This document shows positions 7,258-15,242 of a stretch of DNA of 64,000 nt, piece by piece. A program made the translations under genes and the position numbers. Each line of letters starts with the position of its first letter. Within the stretch, counting starts at the first letter, position 1. The notes under the pieces are model-generated. The model had not been told where the DNA came from. It did no database searches and saw only the letters and a program-made list of their open reading frames with translations. Source of the DNA: Aurantiacibacter zhengii (GTDB lineage: Bacteria > Pseudomonadota > Alphaproteobacteria > Sphingomonadales > Sphingomonadaceae); the NCBI RefSeq assembly GCF_003584125.1, contig NZ_QXFL01000001.1:661612-725611 (forward strand), written 5' to 3'.

Positions 7258-10200
7258 ATGGAGTTTCGCAAGCTTAGACTTAGCGGCTTCAAGAGCTTCG
7301 TAGAGCCCGCCGAACTGCGCATAGAACCCGGCCTTACCGGTGTCGTCGGCCCCAATGGCTGCGGCAAGTCCAACGTGCTGGAAGCCATCCGCTGGGTAAT
7401 GGGTGAAAACTCGCCCAAATCCATGCGGTCGGGCGGCATGGAAGATGTGATCTTCGCTGGCACCTCCACCCGGCCGCCGCGGGATTTCGCCGAAGTCGTC
7501 CTCCACGCGGTGGACGACAGGGGCGAACCGCTGGACGTGACCCGCCGCATCGAACGCGGCGCGGGCAGCGCCTATCGGCTGAACGGCGACGACGTGCGCG
7601 CCAAGGATATCGGACTGCTGTTCGCCGATGCTGCCACCGGCGCGCATTCCCCCGCCCTCGTCAGCCAGGGCAAGATCGCGCAGGTCATCGCGGCAAAGCC
7701 CACCGAACGGCGGATGATGCTGGAAGAGGCAGCCGGGATCGCTGGCCTGCACGTGCGGCGCCGCGATGCCGAGAGCAAGCTGCGCTCGACCGAGAAGAAT
7801 CTCGAGCGGCTGGAAGACCTGATGGCAGGCCTCGATTCGCAGATCGGGTCGCTCAGGCGGCAAGCGAAGCAGGCCGAACGCTACAAGGTGCTGTCGGACC
7901 AGATCCGCGTGGCCGAGGCGCGACTAGTCTTCGCCCGTTGGCGCGATGCCGCCGCTGCAGCGGAGGCTGCGCGCAAGCAGGCGAAAGGCGCGGACGAGGC
8001 GGTTGCCGATGCCCAGACCGCCGCGAAAGACGCCCAGAAGGTGCAGGCCGCACTGGCTCAATCGCTGCACGAACTGCGCGATGAGCTGGCGGACCGGCGA
8101 GACGATGCCAGCGCCCACGGGCACCGCATGGCCGCTCTTGCCAGCCAGCTTGAAGCTGCCGAGCAGCGTCTGAAGGATCTCGACCGGCAGAAATCGCGCC
8201 TTGAGGAAGACCGGGTCGACGCAGATCGCATGACGCGCGATGCCGCCAATGCCCTGAAAGACCTCGAATCAGCGCTCGACAAGGGGGCCAAGGCACTGCT
8301 GGCAGACGAGGCGAAGCGCCCCGATATCGCTAAGGCCGTCGACAAGGCGGAGAGCGAGGGACGCAAGGCCGAACTCGCCTTGGCCAAGGCAACGGCGGAC
8401 CATGCTGGCGTGGAGGCCGAATGGCGCGTTGCCGAAGCGGAGATCTCGCAGGCGCAATCGCGCGTTGACAGGCTGGATGCCGAAGCACGGCGGCTGGAAG
8501 ACCAGCGCGCCGCCTTGCTGGGCGAGAGCGACCCCGACGAAGACGTTATCGCCGCAAAAAAGTCTGCCGAAGATGCCGCCGCCCGCCTCGCTGAACTTCG
8601 CGAGGGGCTGGAAACCGCCCGCTCCCGCAAGGACGAACTCGCCACCGTGCGCGACGAGGCCGCATCGCAGCTTTCCACCGCCCGCGCCGAACTCGCAGGC
8701 GTCGAGCGGGAATGGCAGGCGCTGAAGCGGGACCGTGAAGCGCGTGAGCGGCAGAAGAAGGGCGGCCACGGCCTGCCCGCTGCGCTCGATCGCGTGTCTG
8801 CCGAGCCGGGCTACGAACGCGCGCTTGCCGCCGCGCTTGGCCGCGATGCCAAGGCACCGCTCGGCTCGCCCGAGGCGAAGGCGGAAGGTCGCTACTGGAC
8901 CGGCTCCACGCCCCCTGCTCCGGTGGCAGACAGCCTTGCCGCTCACGTGCGCGATTGCCCGCAGGAACTCGCCGCCCGCCTCGCGCTGGTGCACGTTGTC
9001 GAAAGCGACGACGCGCGCGACCTCAAGCCCGGCGAATGGCTGGTGACGAAAGACGGCTTCCTGCGCCGCTGGGACGGCTTCGTCGCCCGCGGCGAGGGCG
9101 CTGCCGAAGCGGCACGGCTGGAAGCGGACAACCGCTTCGCCGCGCTGGAAGGCGAACTGCCCGCGCTGCGCGAAGCGGTCGAAGCGGCGTCCAGCGCGCA
9201 GGACGCGGCGCAAAGGGAACTGTCAGACCTGCAACGCGATCTCGTGGCGCAGGAACGCGGCATCAACGAAGCGGCCGAGGCCGAGCGGCAAGCCCTTCGC
9301 GCGCAGGATCAGGCAGAGGCACGGCGCGAACGGCTCGCCGCCCGGCGCGCGGAACTGGCGGAAAGCGGCAAGGACCTGGATGAGCAAAAGGCTGCGGCGC
9401 TGGCCGACCTGGAAGCCGCCAGGGCGAAAAAAGCCGAACTGCCCGACCCCGAAAGCGGCCGCGTTGCGCTCGAAGCCGCCCGCGCCAAGAATGAGGCCGC
9501 GCGCGAAGCCGCGCAGTCTGCCGCCGCCGCGCTCGCCTCGCACGATCAGGCGCTGGCGGTGTCGCGCGAACGCGTGGCGACGCAGCGCAAGGACATGGCC
9601 GCGTGGCAGGCCCGCGCCGGAGACGCGGCAAATCGCCTCGCCGGCATGGAAGCCCGCTTCGAGGAAATCGCCGAGGAGCGCGCTGTCATCGCCGCCAAAC
9701 CCGCCGGGCTGATGAAGGAGATCGAGGGCGGCGAGGCGGTTCGCGCGCGGCTGGGCGAGGAACTGGCCAAGGCCGAGGCCGCCGTGCGGGAGACCGAGGA
9801 ACAGGCCCGCGCTGCCGATGCCCGGCTGAACGAGGTCAACGAAGCCCTTTCCTCTGCTCGTGAGAACCGCGCCACGCTGGCGACGCGCGCCGAGAACGAG
9901 GAACAGCGCCGCGAGGAGATGGCACGGCTATCGGGCGAACGCTTCCAGTCGCCGCCTCCGCTGCTGCCGCAGAAACTCGAATTCGACGAAGAGAGCGTGA
10001 AGCAGTCCGCCGCCGAGAGCGAGGAAATGGACCGCCTCACCGCCAGCCGCGAACGGATCGGCCCGGTCAATCTTGTCGCCGCCGACGAGCTCGAGCGGAT
10101 CGAGGCCGAACACGGCGCGAGCGCTGCCGAGCAGGCCGAACTGGCCGAGGCGGTGGCGCGCCTGCGCGGCTCCATCGGCAATCTCAACCGCGAGGGGCGC

Positions 10201-10680
10201 GAGCGCCTGCGCAAGGCGTTCGAGGAAGTGGACGGCCATTTCCGCAAGCTGTTCGCCCGCCTGTTCGACGGCGGTCAGGCGCACCTGGCACTGGTGGACA
10301 GCGACGATCCGCTGGAGGCCGGGCTGGAAATCTACGCCCAGCCGCCGGGCAAGCGGCTCCAGTCCCTCAGCCTGCTGTCAGGCGGCGAGCAGGCGCTGAC
10401 GGCCACCGCGCTGATCTTCGCCCTGTTCCTGACGAACCCCGCCCCCATCTGCGTGCTGGACGAGGTCGACGCCCCGCTGGACGATGCCAATATCGAGCGC
10501 TTCTGCGACTTGCTGGACGCGATGAACCGGGACACGAAGACCCGCTACCTGATCGTCACCCACAACGCCGTGACCATGAGCCGCATGCACCGCCTGTTCG
10601 GCGTGACGATGGTGGAACGCGGCGTCTCCCGGCTGGTCAGCGTGGATCTGGGCGAAGCGGAAGCGATGGCGGCGGAGTAA
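7258..10680 (+). CDS. smc: Chromosome segregation ATPase SMC
   Basis: 1140 residues, the normal length for bacterial SMC. The N-terminal head holds the Walker A motif GPNGCGKSN (31-39). Two long coiled coils, very rich in Ala, Glu, Arg and Lys, flank a hinge around residues 505-640. The C-terminal head holds the ABC signature LSGGEQ (about 1040) and Walker B VLDEVDAPLDD (about 1065). SMC organises and separates sister chromosomes with ScpA and ScpB, which are not in this window. It lies 19 bases after the lipoprotein oxidoreductase gene and may be co-transcribed with it. The next gene is on the opposite strand. Confidence 0.97.
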   Translation: MEFRKLRLSGFKSFVEPAELRIEPGLTGVVGPNGCGKSNVLEAIRWVMGENSPKSMRSGGMEDVIFAGTSTRPPRDFAEVVLHAVDDRGEPLDVTRRIERGAGSAYRLNGDDVRAKDIGLLFADAATGAHSPALVSQGKIAQVIAAKPTERRMMLEEAAGIAGLHVRRRDAESKLRSTEKNLERLEDLMAGLDSQIGSLRRQAKQAERYKVLSDQIRVAEARLVFARWRDAAAAAEAARKQAKGADEAVADAQTAAKDAQKVQAALAQSLHELRDELADRRDDASAHGHRMAALASQLEAAEQRLKDLDRQKSRLEEDRVDADRMTRDAANALKDLESALDKGAKALLADEAKRPDIAKAVDKAESEGRKAELALAKATADHAGVEAEWRVAEAEISQAQSRVDRLDAEARRLEDQRAALLGESDPDEDVIAAKKSAEDAAARLAELREGLETARSRKDELATVRDEAASQLSTARAELAGVEREWQALKRDREARERQKKGGHGLPAALDRVSAEPGYERALAAALGRDAKAPLGSPEAKAEGRYWTGSTPPAPVADSLAAHVRDCPQELAARLALVHVVESDDARDLKPGEWLVTKDGFLRRWDGFVARGEGAAEAARLEADNRFAALEGELPALREAVEAASSAQDAAQRELSDLQRDLVAQERGINEAAEAERQALRAQDQAEARRERLAARRAELAESGKDLDEQKAAALADLEAARAKKAELPDPESGRVALEAARAKNEAAREAAQSAAAALASHDQALAVSRERVATQRKDMAAWQARAGDAANRLAGMEARFEEIAEERAVIAAKPAGLMKEIEGGEAVRARLGEELAKAEAAVRETEEQARAADARLNEVNEALSSARENRATLATRAENEEQRREEMARLSGERFQSPPPLLPQKLEFDEESVKQSAAESEEMDRLTASRERIGPVNLVAADELERIEAEHGASAAEQAELAEAVARLRGSIGNLNREGRERLRKAFEEVDGHFRKLFARLFDGGQAHLALVDSDDPLEAGLEIYAQPPGKRLQSLSLLSGGEQALTATALIFALFLTNPAPICVLDEVDAPLDDANIERFCDLLDAMNRDTKTRYLIVTHNAVTMSRMHRLFGVTMVERGVSRLVSVDLGEAEAMAAE

Positions 10681-10698
10681 TCGAATCGCGTCGAACTT

Positions 10699-11007
10699 TC
10701 ATCCGCCTCGGTAAAATGTGTGGCCGCGGTTCGGGGGTACAAATGCCTTTAAGATGTTTTCCGGCTCAACCTTTTCAGCTTCAAGTTCCAGTTCGGCTTC
10801 GTCGTCGGACAACCAGCAAGTCTGCCGATCTAGGTTTGTCCTCACCATGCCGAAAGCTCTTTCGGACGCGAACCTGACGTTCGATGCAAGCACATAGCGG
10901 TGACAGAAGAAACCTGCAGGTCTTGCGTCGATTTGCGGAAACCTGAATGCAGGTTGTTCGACAAGCCAATTCAGTCTTCCGTGAATATGAACAAGATAAC
11001 AGCGCAT
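10699..11007 (-). CDS. Unknown 102-residue protein coupled to soxR
   Basis: I do not recognise the family. The protein has no signal peptide or membrane span, three scattered cysteines (C3, C35, C64), several aromatic residues in the first half and an acidic stretch (DDEAELELEAEKVEPEN) in the second. GC content of this stretch is visibly lower than in the flanking genes, which may mean later acquisition. Support for coding comes from position: its ATG at 11007 begins 4 bases after the soxR stop, inside TAGGGATATG, so the ribosome-binding site overlaps the soxR stop codon as expected for coupled translation. It may therefore share the SoxR transcript. Function unknown. Confidence 0.6.
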   Translation of the reverse strand: MRCYLVHIHGRLNWLVEQPAFRFPQIDARPAGFFCHRYVLASNVRFASERAFGMVRTNLDRQTCWLSDDEAELELEAEKVEPENILKAFVPPNRGHTFYRGG

Positions 11008-11011
11008 ATCC

Positions 11012-11449
11012 CTAATCCAGAACCGCCCGCGGCCCCGGTCCTTTCAGGCCTAGCTTGTCATCCTTGTTGTAGAGCTGGCACTTCGTCAGGCTGAGGCAGC
11101 CGCAGCCGATGCACTGGTCCAGCTGGTTGCGCGTGCGGTTGAGAAGGGTAACTTTTGCGTCGATCTGTTCGCGCATGGCGCGGCTGATCTTGCGCCAGTC
11201 CTCTAGTGTGGGGTTGCGCCCTTCAGGTAGTCCGGCGAGGTGTTCTTCGATCTCCGCCAGGCCAAGGCCCAGTTTCTGCGCGATCAGCACAAAGCTGACG
11301 CGGCGGATATCGCTGCGCAGGTAGCGCCGCTGGTTGCCGCCGCTGCGCAGGGGATTGAGTAACCCCTTCTCCTCATAGAATCGCAACGCCGAAACGGCGA
11401 CGCCGGTGCGCTTGGCCAACTGGCCGATGCTGATGAATTGCGCCTGCAA
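11012..11449 (-). CDS. soxR: Redox-sensing transcriptional activator SoxR
   Basis: 145 residues of the MerR family. The N-terminal winged helix-turn-helix (SIGQLAKRTGVAVSALRFYE) leads into a dimerising coiled coil and the [2Fe-2S] cluster motif CIGCGCLSLTKC (C-x2-C-x-C-x5-C), diagnostic of SoxR. Oxidation of the cluster by redox-cycling compounds switches on target promoters. The start must be TTG 11449: an in-frame TAA lies 6 bases upstream and no ATG is available nearby. A consensus SoxR box at 11489-11506 lies between soxR and the divergent VOC gene. Outside enteric bacteria SoxR controls a small set of genes directly rather than through SoxS. Confidence 0.96.
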   Translation of the reverse strand: MQAQFISIGQLAKRTGVAVSALRFYEEKGLLNPLRSGGNQRRYLRSDIRRVSFVLIAQKLGLGLAEIEEHLAGLPEGRNPTLEDWRKISRAMREQIDAKVTLLNRTRNQLDQCIGCGCLSLTKCQLYNKDDKLGLKGPGPRAVLD

Positions 11450-11484
11450 GATTTATCCCCGCTATCCCCGATTTCCACAAAAGC

Positions 11485-11516
11485 TTGACCTCAACTTAAC
11501 TTGAGGTTGCATCAAT
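11485..11516 (+). promoter_or_regulatory. SoxR box and MerR-type promoter
   Basis: CCTCAACTTAACTTGAGG (11489-11506) differs by one base from the perfect SoxR palindrome CCTCAAGTTAACTTGAGG. A -35 TTGACC (11485-11490) and a -10 like CATCAAT (11510-11516) are 19 bases apart, the overlong spacing that MerR-family activators correct by distorting DNA. The promoter faces the VOC gene at 11600. Confidence 0.9.
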
Positions 11517-11599
11517 GGGCAAGCAGTGATTCGGCGCGTTCTGCAAGGGACGCGGCCAAATCGTTGCGAAACAACTGTTTGCCAGGAGAATATCGCATC

Positions 11600-11974
11600 A
11601 TGTCTCAAGCCCGAATCGAACACGTCAACCTGACCGTATCCGACCTCGACAGCTCGATTGCCCTCTTCGAAAAGCTGTGCGGCTGGCACGTGCGCATTCG
11701 CGATATACACGGCGTGCGAGGCGAGTTTGCCCATGTCGGCGGCGAAGATACCTACCTCGCGCTGTGGGCCGACGGCGCGGATTACTCGGGCCAGCAAAAG
11801 GGCAAGCCTTTGAACCATGTCGGCATCGAGGTTGCCGACCTGGCAGTTGCCGAACGGGTGGTGCTGGACGCCGGGCTCAAGACGTTCAGCCACGGAAAAT
11901 ACGAGCCCGGCCCGCGAACTTTCTATTTCTTCGACTGGGACGGGATCGAATTCGAAGTGGTAAGCTACGCATGA
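11600..11974 (+). CDS. VOC-fold (glyoxalase-like) protein, SoxR target
   Basis: 124 residues, a single vicinal-oxygen-chelate domain with two beta-alpha-beta-beta-beta modules (IEHVNLTVSDLDSS at the start and NHVGIEVADL in the middle). A His and Glu suitable for metal binding are present (H in EHVNL, H in NHVGI, E in FEVVSYA). ATG 11600 is used because AGGAG lies 11-15 bases upstream and the frame before it runs over the SoxR box. The family includes glyoxalases, dioxygenases and antibiotic-binding proteins, so the substrate is open. Its promoter contains a consensus SoxR box, so it should respond to redox-active compounds such as quinones or phenazines. Confidence 0.88.
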   Translation: MSQARIEHVNLTVSDLDSSIALFEKLCGWHVRIRDIHGVRGEFAHVGGEDTYLALWADGADYSGQQKGKPLNHVGIEVADLAVAERVVLDAGLKTFSHGKYEPGPRTFYFFDWDGIEFEVVSYA

Positions 11975-11990
11975 GGTGAGCGGGACGACG

Positions 11991-13376
11991 TCAAAAGGCC
12001 TGTTCGTAGACCCGCGAGATGTCGCCATTCCATTCGCCCTGGTACAGGTCGAGCAGGCGCTGGGCGGGCACCTTGCCGCTGGCGACGATGTCCTTGAGCG
12101 GGGCGAGGAAACCGCTTTCGTTGTCGCCCATGGAGTTCTGGCGGCCACGCGCCACCAGTCCGTCGTGCGCGATGTCGAGCACGTGCCGCGCCAGATCGCG
12201 CAGGGTGCCGCCACGCGGCAGCGGCGCATCGAGCGCCTGCGCGGGCACTGCGTTGCGCAGATGCTCGCGCTCTTCCATCGTCCAGCCCTTCACCAGGTCC
12301 CACGCTGCATCGAGCGCCGCATCATCGTAGAGCAGGCCGACCCACAGGGCGGGAAGAGCGCAGATGCGGTTCCACGGACCGCCGTCGGCACCGCGCATTT
12401 CGAGGAAGCTTTTCAGGCGCACCTCCGGGAAGGCGGTGGAGAGGTGGTCCCACCAGTCGCTCGGCGTCGGCAGTTCGCCCGGAAGCGCGGGCAGTTCGCC
12501 CTTCATGAAGTCGCGAAAGCTTTGCCCGGCGGCATTGATGTAGGTGCCGTCCCGGTAGACGAAGTACATCGGCACATCGAGCATGTAGTCGACGTAGCGT
12601 TCGTAGCCGAAATCATCGTCGAACACGAAAGGCAGCATCCCGGTGCGGTGCGGATCGGTGTCCGACCAGATGTGGCTGCGGTATGATAGGAAGCCGTTGG
12701 GCTTGCCCTCTGTAAAAGGCGAATTGGCGAACAGCGCGGTGGCCAGCGGTTGCAGCGCCAGGCCAGTGCGGAATTTCTTCGCCATGTCGGCTTCGCTGGA
12801 ATAATCGAGATTCACCTGGATCGTGCAGGTGCGCAGCATCATGTCGAGGCCCAAGTTGCCGACGCGCGGCATGTGGTTGCGCATGATTTCGTAGCGCTGC
12901 TTGGGCATGATCGGCAGGTCCTCGCGCGCCTTGTCCGGCCACATGCCGAGGCCCAGGAAACCCACGCCGCACGCCTCGCCCACCAGCTTGCACTGGTCGA
13001 GGTGGCGGCCGGTTTCGGCGCAGGTCTGGTGCAGCGTTTCCAGCGGCGCGCCCGACAGCTCTAGCTGGCCGGCAGGCTCCAGGCTGATCGTGCCGTCGCT
13101 GCCGCTCATGGCAATGGTGTTGACGGTGCCGTCCGGCCCGCGCTCTTCCACCGGCTCCCACCCGAACTGGCGCATCGACATCAGGATGTCGCGAATGCCG
13201 CCGTCCTCGGCATAGGTCGGAGCGCGGAAATCGGCAGTCCTGAAAACGAGCTTCTCGTGTTCCGTGCCGATTCGCCACTGCTCGCGGGGCTTTTCGCCAG
13301 CCTGCATCGGGGCGACCAGCTGGTCGCGGCTTTCGATCACGGGCTCCTGGCCCTCTGATGCCTTGCGCGTGCTCAT
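11991..13376 (-). CDS. gshA: Glutamate-cysteine ligase, plant type
   Basis: 461 residues. It joins glutamate and cysteine, the first step of glutathione synthesis. Sequence marks of the plant/alphaproteobacterial class are IGTEHEKL near residue 40, the Glu/Gly-rich ISLEPAGQLELSG, LGLDMMLRTCTIQVNLDYSS and the substrate-binding block LEMRGADGGPW. The C-terminus ends close to the VOC gene stop (convergent, 16 bases apart). It lies downstream of rsmE on the same strand with a 63-base gap and may form part of that transcript. No missing motif or truncation is apparent. Confidence 0.95.
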   Translation of the reverse strand: MSTRKASEGQEPVIESRDQLVAPMQAGEKPREQWRIGTEHEKLVFRTADFRAPTYAEDGGIRDILMSMRQFGWEPVEERGPDGTVNTIAMSGSDGTISLEPAGQLELSGAPLETLHQTCAETGRHLDQCKLVGEACGVGFLGLGMWPDKAREDLPIMPKQRYEIMRNHMPRVGNLGLDMMLRTCTIQVNLDYSSEADMAKKFRTGLALQPLATALFANSPFTEGKPNGFLSYRSHIWSDTDPHRTGMLPFVFDDDFGYERYVDYMLDVPMYFVYRDGTYINAAGQSFRDFMKGELPALPGELPTPSDWWDHLSTAFPEVRLKSFLEMRGADGGPWNRICALPALWVGLLYDDAALDAAWDLVKGWTMEEREHLRNAVPAQALDAPLPRGGTLRDLARHVLDIAHDGLVARGRQNSMGDNESGFLAPLKDIVASGKVPAQRLLDLYQGEWNGDISRVYEQAF

Positions 13377-13439
13377 GGGTGCAAGCCTCTAGCGGAACAA
13401 TGGCGATTGGCCACCAGCAATTTGTGTGGGCGGGCCCTG

Positions 13440-14219
13440 TCAGCCATCGCCATCCCAATCGCCGGCCAGCCCCATCCATAGCGCGGTGGCGGCAAGCGCG
13501 GCGGTTTCCCCTCGCAGTATCCGCGGACCCAGCGAGATGGGCCGCGCCTGCGGATGAGCGCGGATGGCCGCGCGTTCGGCATCGTCGAAACCGCCCTCGG
13601 GCCCGGTAAGGATCGCGGCCTTGTGCGCGCCCTCCCCGCGCTCGGGATACTTCGTGAAAGTGAAGGCTTCTGCGGCTGGCCGTCCGCCCTCCTCGTCGGC
13701 GAAGAACATCAGGCGATCTGCGGGCCATTCGCGCAGCAGCGCATCGAGCTTCTGCGGCGCAGCCAGCGAAGGCAGCGCGGTGCGCGCGCACTGCTCTGCC
13801 GCTTCGGTGACGATCGCACGCGCGCGCTCCGGGTTCAGTTTGTCTGCCACGCACCGGCGCGTGATGACGGGGTGGATGGCGGCAACGCCCAGTTCCGTGG
13901 CCTTTTCCAGCACCATGTCGAACCGGTCTTTCTTCAGGAGTGCCGGGCACAGCCAGAAATCGGGCACAGCTTCGCGCTCGCGCAGTTTTTCGGTCACCGA
14001 CAGGGTGACGGAGCGCTTACCGACGTTCTCGACCGTGGCAAGCCACTCGCCGGTACGGTCATCGCACAGTATCACGGCATCGCCCGTGGATACGCGCATC
14101 ACCTTGGCCAGGTAATGTCCCTGCTGCCCGTCGATGCTAAGCGAGTCCCCAGCAGACAGGGCATTCTCCACGAACAGGCGCGGGGCGGACTTGGGCGGCC
14201 ATGCGGGTGTAGCGGGCAT
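13440..14219 (-). CDS. rsmE: 16S rRNA (uracil1498-N3)-methyltransferase
   Basis: 259 residues from ATG 14219 (MPATPAWPPK); an upstream ATG at 14246 adds nine residues and is less likely. A PUA-like N-terminal domain (RLFVENAL, HYLAKVMRVSTGD) is followed by the SPOUT methyltransferase core with ATELGVAAIHPVITRR, GPEGGFDDAE and the knot region LGPRILRGETAALAA. The enzyme methylates U1498 in the decoding region of 16S rRNA. It is divergent from ubiA (start 14328), with about 108 bases between the starts for both promoters, and precedes gshA. Confidence 0.94.
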   Translation of the reverse strand: MPATPAWPPKSAPRLFVENALSAGDSLSIDGQQGHYLAKVMRVSTGDAVILCDDRTGEWLATVENVGKRSVTLSVTEKLREREAVPDFWLCPALLKKDRFDMVLEKATELGVAAIHPVITRRCVADKLNPERARAIVTEAAEQCARTALPSLAAPQKLDALLREWPADRLMFFADEEGGRPAAEAFTFTKYPERGEGAHKAAILTGPEGGFDDAERAAIRAHPQARPISLGPRILRGETAALAATALWMGLAGDWDGDG

Positions 14220-14327
14220 GGTTTCGCCTTTAGCCACAATCCTCATCCCGGCGAAAGCCGGGATCTCGTTCGGATTGGCGAAAGATCACGGCTTTCGCCG
14301 GGGTGGCCTGCAGGGTATGGCCGCCTC

Positions 14328-15239
14328 ATGTCCGCCGAGACCATCACGCCAGACAGCGAACACCGCTCGCTTGCCGAGCGCCTGCCCCAGCCCATGCGCG
14401 ACTATGCGCTGCTGGCGCGGTTCGACAGGCCGATCGGGTGGTGGCTGCTGTTCTGGCCCTGTGCGTGGGGCACGTGGCTGGCAGGTGCGGGTCTGCAATG
14501 GCAGCTGGTCGCATGGTTCCTGCTGGGGAGCATCGCCATGCGCTCTGCCGGTTGCGTCTACAACGACATCGTCGACCGCGATCTGGACAAGAGCGTTGCC
14601 CGAACGGCCAGCCGACCCATCGCCAGCGGAAGGGTCAGCCCACGGGCCGCATGGGCGTGGCTGCTGGTGCTGTGCGGCCTCGGGCTGGTGGTGCTGTTGC
14701 AACTGCGTTGGCAAGCCCAGCTGGTGGCCCTCGGTAGCCTTGCGCTGGTGGCAGCCTATCCCTTCATGAAGCGTATCACATGGTGGCCACAGGCGTGGCT
14801 GGGGCTGGTGTTCACCTGGGGCGCGCTGGTGGGCTGGTTTGCCTTGCGGGGCGACATGCTGGGCGTGCCCCTGGCCCTGTATGCCGGCGCGTTCTTCTGG
14901 TGCATGGGATACGATACGATATATGCCATGCAGGACCGGGAAGATGATGCGCTGGTGGGGATCAAGTCCTCTGCCCTTCGCCTCGGCAAGCAGGTAAAGC
15001 CCGGTGTGGCGGTATTCTACGCGGCTGCCGTCGCCCTGTGGGCCTTCGCCTTCTGGCAATTGCGCGGAGACTGGGTGGCGCTGCTGGCGCTTGCTCCCGC
15101 GGCGCTGCACCTTGGCTGGCAAGTGGTGACGCTGGACGGCGGCGATCCCGCCAATCCGCTCGATCGTTTCCGCTCCAACCGCTGGACAGGCGCGCTGGTG
15201 GCGGCTGCTTGCTTTGTCGTGGGAAATGCGGGCGGCTAG
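14328..15239 (+). CDS. ubiA: 4-hydroxybenzoate polyprenyltransferase UbiA
   Basis: 303 residues, seven to nine membrane spans. UbiA attaches the polyprenyl tail to 4-hydroxybenzoate in ubiquinone synthesis at the inner membrane. Both aspartate-rich motifs are present: NDIVDRDLDKSVART near residue 83 and YAMQDREDD near residue 201, which bind the magnesium-diphosphate substrate. The ATG at 14328 (MSAETITPDS) is the natural start; the frame is open for a further 770 bases upstream only because it runs antisense to rsmE. It converges with the ICMT-like gene, the stops lying 3 bases apart. Confidence 0.94.
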   Translation: MSAETITPDSEHRSLAERLPQPMRDYALLARFDRPIGWWLLFWPCAWGTWLAGAGLQWQLVAWFLLGSIAMRSAGCVYNDIVDRDLDKSVARTASRPIASGRVSPRAAWAWLLVLCGLGLVVLLQLRWQAQLVALGSLALVAAYPFMKRITWWPQAWLGLVFTWGALVGWFALRGDMLGVPLALYAGAFFWCMGYDTIYAMQDREDDALVGIKSSALRLGKQVKPGVAVFYAAAVALWAFAFWQLRGDWVALLALAPAALHLGWQVVTLDGGDPANPLDRFRSNRWTGALVAAACFVVGNAGG

Positions 15240-15242
15240 ACG

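Noticed and set aside
13554..14327. A 258-residue N-terminal extension of UbiA
   Set aside because: It runs antisense through rsmE; UbiA family length and membrane topology fit the start at 14328.
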